Shown here in pieces: positions 47,335 through 56,605 of a DNA stretch of 64,000 bases. The stretch comes from Conchocele bisecta (lineage: Eukaryota; Mollusca; Bivalvia; Lucinida; Thyasiridae): NCBI GenBank assembly GCA_029237695.1, contig CM055271.1, forward strand, positions 30,472,695-30,536,694, read 5' to 3'. The notes below the pieces were generated by a model, which searched no databases, was not told where the DNA came from, and saw only the letters and a program-made list of their open reading frames with translations. The number at the start of each line of letters is the position of its first letter. Within the stretch, counting starts at the first letter, position 1. Position numbers and translations under genes: made by a program.

Positions 47335-48403
47335 AAATGATGTCCGGAAAAATGTGGATGCAGAAGTGAATCTGTATCACTATGCATTGGTTTGCCCTGC
47401 ATCAGATCGTGTCGATGCTTGCTTTTGCACATCTATGCTTATAATGTTTAAAAAGCATGTTTAAAGTTGAAATATGTATATACAGTATAAATTTAAATTT
47501 ACATCTTTGACTATTCAGGTATAGGGTTGGGGACTTCATACTAGCCAACTGTGGTAGAGAGACTTTTCCCTGTCTCGTAAGTCTAATATATTAATTGACT
47601 GCTTGTTTTATTATGCCCCACCACGGTAGTGGAGGGGACATCTAGATTTATTCTTGTCCGTCCCGTCCGTCCGTCCGTCCGTCCGTCCGTCCGTCCTATT
47701 TACTAAATTGGTTCTAATTTCTGTTTCCCTTAACTATGTTGATATTTCACCGATGCATTTGTGTGAGCATCAGTCATCATTCCGCAGCAAATTTACCGCC
47801 CCCGCTTATGCCGGGTCAAGGTCACGGACATAGTTCACCTCGCGGTTCGCTTCAGTTTACCTCAATGTTTAGGTCAACCTCACCCACTGCTCTTGCTACT
47901 ACGACTGTCAAACTTCACATACTCGTGCATTCTCATCAACCCTGCTGCATTGATCCATGACCTGGGTGCAGTAACCTACGTTTAACCCGTGAATTACTTC
48001 AAATGTTTAAGTCAACTGTTCCCACTTGGTTACTGACAAAGCGGTAGGTGGGAATCCGTGTTTTATGAACACATTTTGTAGTTTCATCTAAAGTTATTGT
48101 TTAATTTGCATGCATCTTATTTTCCAGTTACCATTTTGTTAAGCTGCTAAACATCTTTCATTTTACTGTTTATTCTTTGTATTTGACATCAATTGGCTGA
48201 ATTTGTTTAATTAGTTCTGTTTCTGAAATGTGTAGACCTGTTCAGGGTTGGCCACTAACTTTTACAACAAATCACTGCCTGGGCTCCTAACTGACAGAAA
48301 TAGACCCATGTGTCCGTATGTTGCCTACTTCTGTAACAGAGATGGCTATTGCTTTTACTGTCGATTTATTTTTAACAAATGCTGTAATATTTTTTTATGA
48401 CAG
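47335..48403. other. Non-coding; includes a repeat with a (CCGT)n run
   Basis: 47617-47965 starts 'gccccaccacggtagtggag', followed by (CCGT)n at about 47660-47695 and 'gtcaaggtcacggacatagt'; this layout is seen in bivalve dispersed repeats. The remainder is AT-rich. The last bases before 48404 (polypyrimidine, atgacag) may be a splice acceptor. Confidence 0.5.
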
Positions 48404-48607
48404 GTTGTGCAGACTCCAACTGATATGGAAGCCCTCCCAGATGTTGGCATTTGGGTTCAGTACCTCAAGAAAGCAAGAGCATCTCTTTGGAGCCTCGAGG
48501 ATAAACAATTCTTCCTGGAGTATGGAAACATTTTGAGATGTTTGGAGTCTCCATCACTTACAACAGCAGGAACAAGATTATATTACAAACTGAAACTTAA
48601 ACATTGA
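48404..48607 (+). CDS. Possible terminal exon of an unrecognised gene
   Basis: From an acceptor ('atatttttttatgacag') the frame reads VVQTPTDMEALPDVGIWVQY, LKKARASLWSLEDKQFFLEY and continues to KLKLKH, stop. Composition looks coding. I do not recognise the protein and find no upstream exon in the adjoining repeat-rich sequence. The 3' half is duplicated just downstream. Confidence 0.35.
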   Translation, partial: VVQTPTDMEALPDVGIWVQYLKKARASLWSLEDKQFFLEYGNILRCLESPSLTTAGTRLYYKLKLKH

Positions 48608-48948
48608 AGATGATTTTTTTCCTGTGTTGTGGATAGTTCTAGTCAATAGTTCTACTCAATAGTTCTATTCAATATATGTGTTATTAGACATGAAATAAGC
48701 TGTATTTTCCTGGAGCTGAATCAGTGAGTATGGAAACATTTGAGATGTTTGGAGTCTCCATCACTTGCAACATCAGGAACAAGATTATATTACAAACTGA
48801 AACTTAGGAAAAGAATCATCTTCAATATTTATTTTGTGTTGTGGACAGGTCTAGTCAATAGTTCTTAACTTCTAGTCAATATATATATATCTATGTGTTA
48901 TTAGACACATGAAATAAGCTGTATTTTCCTGGAGCTGAATCCGTGAAA
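48519..48948 (+). repeat. About 205 bp tandem duplication
   Basis: 48519-48722 and 48727-48948 share 'gagtatggaaacatt', 'gtttggagtctccatcactt', 'aacaagattatattacaaac', 'gacatgaaataagctgtatt' and 'ttcctggagctgaatc' in the same order with small differences. The first copy contains the end of the possible exon; in the second the frame ends early. Confidence 0.88.
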
Positions 48949-48995
48949 CAAATAATAGAGGATATTCATGAATATTTTTGCATTGAATATAACAT

Positions 48996-49168
48996 TTAAG
49001 AATTGAACGCTGTTTTTCGACGGTTCATCCTGTTCATGGGGTGAAGAATGTGCATGGTTACATGACTAAGTTCCATGAAGCACGCTAGCGCTTGATTAAG
49101 AATTTGTCATGTGACCATGCATGTTTCTTCACCCCATGAACTGTCGAAAAATAGCGTTCAATTCTTAT
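48996..49168. mobile_element. MITE-like hairpin, about 60 bp arms
   Basis: Left arm 'taagaattgaacgctgtttt' to 'catggggtgaagaa' (48997 to about 49052) is mirrored by the right arm ending 'aaaatagcgttcaattctta' (49148-49167). The left arm has a few extra bases. No clear target duplication: flanks 'atataacatt' and 'tattgacatt' agree at only 6 of 10 positions. Confidence 0.75.
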
Positions 49169-49223
49169 ATTGACATTTTATGTATTCATTTATGTTATTT
49201 TCTATTGATTTTGCTACATTTAC

Positions 49224-49391
49224 GTCTGCTAAATTGCATGGCGTTTTTGACGCCTGGAACAGCCGCTCCTCGAACGTTATTGGCTACGGCGATGACAACA
49301 TCGTGAATGACGTCAATAATGTCACGTTCAAGCCGTCTTGCATGTTCATGAGTAAATGAAGCACATACTTCGCATACAGCTTTGTATAGAT
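49224..49391 (-). CDS. Possible internal exon, unrecognised
   Basis: On the minus strand a frame between an acceptor-like 'ttttgtctatag' and a donor-like 'agacGTAAATG' reads DLYKAVCEVCASFTHEHARR, then LERDIIDVIHDVVIAVANNV and RGAAVPGVKNAMQ. The helical, charged pattern looks coding. I recognise no family. Confidence 0.27.
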
Positions 49392-49524
49392 CTATAGACA
49401 AAACATGGTAGAATGTAAATATATTATAAAAACTGAAACCCATTTCAGTTTGAAAAGATACAGCACAATTATCTTTTAAAAAAAAAGAACTGCTATGGTG
49501 AGCCCCCAGGTCCACTTGCACTGT

Positions 49525-50790
49525 GGTTGCCTGGCTAACCAGTCAATCATTTGACTGGGGAGTATTTTCAGTATTCATGAATGTATACTTGTTAAAGTTA
49601 AGATGCTCTTGACACTCTTGCCATGTGAAGCTTGTATATTAAATCGTTGAAAATTCTTTCTTTTTTAATCTGATTTCTAAAGAAGTGTGTAATAAACATG
49701 GTAAAAGTCACTAGTGCTGAAAATACTCCAACCCAATACAGAAATGTGCATTGTTAGTTTATGTGCAAACAAACTAAGTTCTACTAGCTACTGGTATTGA
49801 AAGCAAAATAGATATAACACGCATGCTTACACAAAACCCACATCATCTGCCTACCTTGCTGATATGTTACGTGCACCATAGCATACAACAGAGGGTAGTT
49901 AATGGGTTAAGGGCACATACAGGGATTACAACAGCAAGAACTACAAGGTTACAACACTACTAAGTACATATGAATGGATTGTGAAAGATATATTCACGTT
50001 TTCTAGTAATGTTAATATAGGAAATTATGTAACGCGTGTCACATGGTGTCCTTGTGTGTTAATAAAACGTCTTTATGACGCACAGTAATGTTTTGTCGAT
50101 TATAAATAATTATATTTTTTTACTTTAGAAGCATTATCTGTTATGAATATTTAAGAAGATTGGCTTTAAAACTTGATTTTTCAGACATGGGGTTTTGGAC
50201 ACCAGGTAACAAGCGTTACGAAGTGTCCATTGTAACATACGTTATCGATTTTGTATAATCTTTAAAAATGAGGTGAATGGCTTGCATAACAGTAAGTATA
50301 ATATACCATTCATTAATATTGTTAGAAATATCCATCCCATGTATATGTTGTTCTTTTATAATCGGGATAGCGGTTGGTTTTTGCGAAGATAATTAATGCT
50401 GTTAAACTGCTGCCTGAGAGTTAAAAATATAAACAAATATTTTGAAGTGAAACTTGTAAAAACTATCTTCCTAAGGGGGTTTACATTAATGATAGTCTAG
50501 TATATTATAATTTTCTAGTTATACATATCAAAATAAGCAATGTAAGTGATCACAGAGACATAAAAATGGACACCATGTAACAAGCGTTACATTTTATACA
50601 TTAGTATATAAGATGGCACTAAACTTTGTCTGATCGTGAAAAGTTATCTTGTTTGTTTGTGAAAGAATGTTTATTTTACTAGCAAAATAAAGTAAGAAAC
50701 AGCATGTTTGTAAGTTTTTGAAATTTAACACCCATGTCCCACTTTCGTGACCAGTAGTGTGGAATCACCCCGTATTGTTATCATGATATT
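49525..50790. other. Non-coding AT-rich stretch
   Basis: A 23-base motif with 'gtaac...ggacacc' occurs three times: inverted at 50029-50051 and forward at about 50196-50216 and 50569-50591. No gene, tandem array or hairpin element otherwise. Confidence 0.5.
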
Positions 50791-50799
50791 TGCATCGTA

Positions 50800-52255
50800 C
50801 TGTTGATGTAGCCACTGTATATGTAGTGTATCCACTGTACGTGTAGTGTATCCACTGTACGTGTAGTGTATCGACTGAGTGTATCTGTGTATGTGTATCA
50901 TGTATTAGTACGTATCCACTGTATGTGTATGTATCCACTACGTAGTGTATCCATGTACGTGTAGATCCACCACTGTAGTATGTATCCATGTACGTGTGAG
51001 TATTACCACGTACGTGTATGTATCCATGTACTGTAGTGTATCCACACTAGTGTATCTGTACGTGTAGTATCACAGTATCCCACTGAGTGAGTGTATCCAC
51101 AGTACTGTACGTGTAGTGTATCCACTGATACGTGTAGTGTATCTTACTATACGTGTAGTGTATCCATGTACGTGTAGTGTATCCACACTGTACGTGTATG
51201 TACACTGTACGTGTGTGTATCCACTATACGTGTAGTGTATCCACTGACGTGTAGTGTCAACTGTACGTAGAGTATCTGTAGGTGTAGTGTATCACTGTAC
51301 GTGTAGTGTATCCACTGTACGTGTAGTGTATCCACCACGTGTGTAACCACTATACGTGAGTTTAATCCACTGTACGTGTAGTGTAACAACTGTACTGTAG
51401 TGTATCACTGTAGTGTATCCATCTGTATCCATGTAGTGTATCCACTGTACTGTAGTGTACCACTGTATGTAGTGTATCCACAATACGTGTAGAGTATCCA
51501 CTGTACTGTAGTGTATCCACCACTGTACGTGTAGTGTATCCAGTACTGTAGTGTATCCAGTGTACGTGTAGTGTATCCAATGTACGTGTAGTGTATCCAC
51601 TGTACGTGCAGTGTATCCACTGTACATGTAGTGTATCCACTGTATGTGTAGTGTATCCACTATACGTGTAGTGTATCCACTGTACGTGTAGTGTATCCAC
51701 CACTGTACGTGTAGTGTATCCATTGTACGTGTAGTGTATCCACCAACTGTACTGTAGTGTACCATTTTGACTGTAGTGAACCACTGTACGTGTAGTGATC
51801 CACAGTACGTGAGTATCCACTGTACGTGTAGTGTATCCACTGTACGTGTAGTGTTCCACTGACTGACTGACCACTGTATGTAACGTGTATCCACTATACG
51901 TGTATGTATCCACTGTACGTATGTATCAACTGTAGTAGTGTATCCACTATACGTGTAGTGTATCCACTGTACGTGTAGTGTATCCACCACTGTACGTGTA
52001 GTGTATCCACTGTACGTGTAGTGTATCCACTGTACGTGTAGTGTATCCACTATACGTGTAGTGTATCCACTGTACGTGTAGTGTATCCACCACTGTACGT
52101 GTAGTGTATACACTGTACTGTAGTATCCACTATACGTGTTGTACTGTACTGTAGTGTATCCACTGTCGTGTATGTATCCACTGTATGTGTAGTGTATCCA
52201 CTGTACGTGTAGTGTATCCACTGTACGTGTAGTGTATGTACATGTGTTACATGTA
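50800..52255. repeat. 20 bp minisatellite GTGTATCCACTGTACGTGTA, about 70 copies
   Basis: Near-uninterrupted copies with many small indels, and occasional doubled 'ccac'. Because the unit is 20 bases, frames cycle and give long stop-free runs with repeating TLHVQWIHYTYSGY; they are not genes. Indel density resembles that at 1060-6150. Confidence 0.95.
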
Positions 52256-52394
52256 GTGTACTTTACTAACCATGGTGCCTGTTGAATATGCATTGTTTCA
52301 AGTTTCAAAATTGTGTGTGACCAATAATATTTTGAGTAAAGTCGTCTTTTGAAGTCTTCAGTCGCATTCACTCTCCAAATTTGATGGGGGAACG

Positions 52395-52523
52395 GGCAAT
52401 ATCACGTCGTAGCCCCATATACCACTTTCAGTACTTTGCTGAAGGGAGATAGTTAGGCTTATTCCGTAACAATTATGAGCAAAGTACTAAAAGTAGTATA
52501 TGGGGTTACGACTTGATATTGCC
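52395..52523. mobile_element. 129 bp MITE with exact 8 bp target duplication
   Basis: Terminal inverted repeats of about 45 bases begin GGCAATATCACGTCGTAGCC on the left; on the right the complement is GGCAATATCAAGTCGTAACC. Both continue to 'agtactttgct'. The direct repeat GGGGAACG flanks both sides exactly (52387-52394 and 52524-52531). The middle is about 35 bases. An 8 bp duplication suggests a hAT- or MULE-type parent. Confidence 0.88.
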
Positions 52524-52737
52524 GGGGAACGTTATACAAAGTAAATATTTTCATGGATTCTTATTGTTGAATCTCTTCGTGTCTACTGTTACCATGTTGA
52601 TCCAGTAAACAGCGTGGAACACAGGCGAGTGAATGTTACTTCGTATAAGTGATACCGCACTTCGGATGACTTTGCGTGAAGTTTCATTACCAAAATTATA
52701 AATGTTCACTGTGATTTCTACTGTGCTGCCATCTTAC

Positions 52738-52970
52738 AGGTCATCAGCTATGCTTGTCCTCAAATGCCTATATAATACAACCGCATCATCCGCTGTGGTT
52801 GGTGGGATGAGGTTATTTTCGGCCATAATGGCGATACATACGTCATACACGTTAGCATCACAACATATCAATGACCGAAATTCTAATTGGTCACGCCATG
52901 CATCGATCTCCTCGCGAGAAACTGGACACAAACAATTGCTAGTATTCCACAAGCTTGGGTAATTGAACAT
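52738..52970 (-). CDS. Possible exon of an unrecognised gene
   Basis: Minus strand, from MFNYPSLWNTSNCLCPVSRE through IDAWRDQLEFRSLICCDANV, YDVCIAIMAENNLIPPTTAD to LYRHLRTSIADDL, ending at a donor (CCT|GTAAGA) whose first bases form the stop that ends the open frame. Strong coding look: regular helix spacing and no low complexity. I cannot name the family. Upstream exons may lie beyond 52970 and downstream ones below 52738, but I see none. Confidence 0.4.
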
Positions 52971-53576
52971 TCTTCTGGGTTATCCAGATGGGGCGTCCGT
53001 GTTCCTTGAGTTTCTAATTGCGTGATTGTTCCACATCACTACTGCCAAATCTAGCTCCGTCTGGAAAAAATAACAATATACTGATGAATGCAAATTAATG
53101 TTTGCCACCATACCACATTATCAATTACATCGTACACATATATAGAGTAAATCTAATACATCTCAGGTGTATCACACAATATATGATATGTTCGCTGGCT
53201 CATTCCCTTGCAGTGTTACATAATTAAAATGGCTACTCAACACTGAGCATGGATGAAACCAAATGTTCTGTTCACATATAAACATTCATCTTCTCTTCTT
53301 CTTTTATAATAATGGCTAGCAGTCATTTACTGACTATTATGGCCATGCGTGGGGGTTAGTACAGTGAATGCCGTGCCACCAAAGCTAATCAATCCACCCT
53401 GGTAAACACGACACGTAATAAAATGGTGCATTTCTAAAAAGATTGTAAGTGAAGAGATGTGACTTTAAATGTTAAAAGCAGACCATCACATATGGTAGTG
53501 ACAGTGCAGCCAGTGCCGACTTAAATCCTGGGATCGTGTCGGCGCTGACTACAGTGTCGGCGCTGACTACATTGAC
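52971..53576. other. Non-coding
   Basis: No repeat or exon recognised. A short near-direct repeat 'gtgtcggcgctgactacagt' / 'gtgtcggcgctgactacatt' lies at 53538-53574, just before the LINE fragment. Confidence 0.45.
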
Positions 53577-54006
53577 AGGGAATGGAATGGTGCTGAACGG
53601 CCCATCAACACAAAAGAGTATCATTTAGGGCCAAGCAATGTAGATGAAGAATAAAAATAATAGTAAAATAGTATGTTACATGTGGTAATCAATCAGATAA
53701 GGTAAAAATATTAATATGATAAACAATATAAATGAACAACGTGTATACAATGATAAAATTAAATTTTCCGATACAAGTTAGTTTCATGTAGAAAGTGAAG
53801 CAAACCTTCAATGTTCTCCACCTGGAATAGCTCCGCAAGTGAAGTAACATTGAAGTGTTTGCCTCGAATATCGGCAAAATCGATACAGTCCAGTAGGATG
53901 TGTTGCACGGTAAATGCGCTGTGGCATGGAATACACCATGGACGCGGCTCACCTTTGAGCATATACGAATGCGTTAGTCGTGTATGTCCAATGCGCAATC
54001 GACTAA
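53577..54006 (-). pseudogene. I-like LINE 3' end, copy 1 of a tandem pair
   Basis: Minus strand: RLRIGHTRLTHSYMLKGEPR, CIPCHSAFTVQHILLDC, SLAELFQVENIEGLLHFLHE and TNLYRKI, stop near 53759, then a 3' UTR of about 180 bases. The 3' end is at about 53577 in an ATTCC-rich stretch (complement of gggaatggaatgg). The 5' end is cut at 54006 (inside LSRLRIG), where the 3' end of the next copy begins. Confidence 0.88.
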
Positions 54007-54575
54007 GGAATGGAATGGTGCTTAACGGCCCATCAACACAAAAGAGTATCATTTAGGGCCAAGCAATGTAGATGAAGAATAAAAATAATAGTAAAATAGT
54101 ATGTTACATGTGGTAATCAATCAGATGATAAGGTAAAAATATTAATATGATAAACAATATAAACGAAAAACGTGTATAGAATTATAAAATTATAGAAATG
54201 AGAAACATGTATACAATGATAAAATTAAATTTTCCGATACAAGTTAGTTTCATGTAGAAAGTGAAGCAAACCTTCAATGTTCTCCACCTGGAATAACTCC
54301 GCAAGTGAAGTAACATTGAAGTGTTTGCCTCGAATATCGGCAAAATCGATGCAGTCCAGTAGGATGTGTTGCACGGTAAATGCGCTGTGGCATGGAATAC
54401 ACCATGGACGCGGCTCACTTTTGAGCATATACGAATGCGTTAGTCGTGTATGTCCAATGCGCAATCGACTAAGGACAACTTCATCCCGGCGTACATGTCT
54501 GTAGCCAGGAGTCCATTCGCCCAGAGTCGGTTTCACAGCATGAAGTTTATTATCTGTGAGCAGATCCCACTGGAT
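54007..54575 (-). pseudogene. I-like LINE 3' end, copy 2 of a tandem pair
   Basis: Same family as copy 1, longer at the 5' side: QWDLLTDNKLHAVKPTLGEW, then RRDEVVLSRLRIGHTRLTHS, down to TNLYRKI, then the 3' UTR ending at 54007. The UTR carries an extra 'aacgaaaaacgtgtatagaa' segment relative to copy 1. 5'-truncation is usual for LINE insertion. Confidence 0.9.
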
Positions 54576-54600
54576 TAAACAATAGAAATCGAGTCTGCGT

Positions 54601-54792
54601 CACAGGTTGCAGTCCTGTACCTGGGATGTTGAAAATGAAAACGAATGAAAAATATTGATTGCAATATGAAGGCCATTTTAAGGAAATTGTAGATTTACAC
54701 TCTATATTTTCCATAAAATTGCCTTCATATTGAAACCGATATCTTTTCCATTTTTTATTTTCTACATCCCAGGTACATTACTGCAACCTATG
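54601..54792. mobile_element. 192 bp hAT-like MITE with exact 8 bp target duplication
   Basis: Left end CACAGGTTGCAGTCCTGTAC, right end (complement) CATAGGTTGCAGTAATGTAC, both continuing 'ctgggatgt.gaaaat' and to 'caatatgaaggc.atttta', so the arms are about 90 bases. GTCTGCGT flanks exactly on both sides (54593-54600 and 54793-54800). The termini match those of the element at 35097-36463. Confidence 0.9.
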
Positions 54793-54800
54793 GTCTGCGT

Positions 54801-55190
54801 AAGGCTGAAATGCCTTTGAACAAGATATTATGTCCCATAATGAAACATTCAAGCTAAGTTTGATGTGGCCTAGTTAGCCAGATCAGAGAATGTTGTACTG
54901 ATGCGGCGTTTTGATTGATGTTGAAAGCCGAGCCGCAACATGTCACATTTAGTCAAGGCAATGCGCTGTCGCGTGTTGTCTGTAAATTGCAATACGGAAT
55001 ATATAATATGCCAGATGTATTTCTATTTAATCTTAACCGATGAAACATGTGTTGGCTGTAAACGAGAATCGCCTCCATTCATCAATATGTTTATTGTTGA
55101 AAATTATAAAAAATAGAACAGCAGACAACAGACTGAAGTTTTCCGATCTACACCACAGAGCTCCAATTTAGATGCGTGATTTGGGGGGTA
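54801..55190. other. Non-coding
   Basis: Nothing recognised beyond ordinary AT-rich sequence. Confidence 0.45.
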
Positions 55191-55192
55191 AA

Positions 55193-55340
55193 CGTCTCAA
55201 TAAAAAAATGGCAAGTTGGTAGTGCTTCAGAATCGTCTTTTCGAGACGATTCTAAAGAGCACCCTATTTGCTATTTTCAGTAAAGAAATAAATGTCTCAA
55301 TAAAAAAATGGCAAGTTGGTAGTGCTTTAGACTCGTCTTT
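55193..55340. repeat. Two direct repeats with a hairpin
   Basis: 'tgtctcaataaaaaaatggc' plus 'aagttggtagtgctt' occurs at about 55193-55227 and 55289-55324. The first is followed by a perfect stem, AGAATCGTCT (55229-55238), loop TTTCG, AGACGATTCT (55244-55253). Confidence 0.8.
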
Positions 55341-56605
55341 TTTATAAATTGTGCGTAGCGTAAAGTTGAAGTAAATAAAGGACTTTTTGATACGCCGCGG
55401 CCACATGTGAAATATGGATCTGTAAGAAATCAACACGGTAGTGTGATAACTGCGTGTAGACATACACGGGACGGCATACATGCGGTTCAATTGCATAATC
55501 AGCGCACCGCGTTTTATGAATTTCCATGGCTCATCGCCTTTCACGGCGGTGTCTGCGTCTGGATAATTCACATATTGTAACCGATCAGTGAATGCGCAAT
55601 TAATTGAATTAATTGTTCTGGATTTGCGAATGTTCTTTTTGTCAAAAGTAGAAATATGTCATGTGATTTAGTAACTTCGGATATCCGCGTAATTTCATGA
55701 AATACATTTACAAAATCCACAATATTTTTCATGAATGACGTAAAAAGTTGACACAAAAATCTGAGTACATGCCGAATTTAGACCTGGCAATTTCTGACTT
55801 AATTTATGCAAACTTTTTTACATTTTGAAATTTTGAAATATATTTTATGTAATTAATATGTCCGACGTTAAAATCACATGGCGTGTCTCAATTAGTATGC
55901 GTCGGTGACTGGCAAAATGTAGACCCAAATCAGACGGTGCATCCGCGCTGTACATATACACTATATTGATTAAACGGGAATTTCAATTTATTCGTCCGAA
56001 AATAATACATGTATTACGATTGTACAATACACATACATTATCATCTTTCTTGATTGATTGAGCTTATATTTAAGGGTGCACGTGGGTATTGGCTCGAAGA
56101 AATTCCATACCTGGATCATCTTGCTTGTTAGATTAATAAATTATATATATTTAGACAGATTTGTTGTAATTAAAACAAATAAATTAAAACCGAAACAAAC
56201 CGGATCCAAATATGGGCCGCTATTTTCCATCTATGAATATTCATGAGTTAGCGGTCACGTGACATGGCTGAGCATCGCTACTACAGAGGTCCTGTGGTTC
56301 CGGATATTCGAATAGCCAATGGAATATTCGAAAATCGGTTTTGCCATCCGTACCAATTAACATGCAAGTGATTACATAAATACTGCCGTTAAACGTAAAA
56401 AATATGTTAATCGTTGCATTACTTACGTTACACATGTATTTTCTTTTGTTAAATACATTCAGTTTGCGATAGAAATAAGAGTTTGATTGCTTATAATGTA
56501 TCAACATAATAATATATATATAATTGTTTTTACTTTTAGGATTGACAGTGCGTAAATAACAATAATAACATACGCTTGGATTTGTTACTATTTGAAATCG
56601 GTAAT
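55341..56605. other. Non-coding region upstream of the FLYWCH gene
   Basis: No exon or repeat recognised. The 5' UTR and promoter of the gene at 56606 would be expected in its last few hundred bases, but no core element is convincing; 'taatatatatataattgttt' near 56508-56527 is only suggestive. Confidence 0.4.

Noticed and set aside
48996..49168. Target duplication for this hairpin element
   Set aside because: Flanks agree at only 6 of 10 positions, not enough to claim one.
51292..52371. 359-residue open frame on the minus strand
   Set aside because: It is a translation of the 20 bp minisatellite. A 20-base unit without stops in any phase gives long frames automatically; residues cycle through TLHVQWIHYTYSGY.
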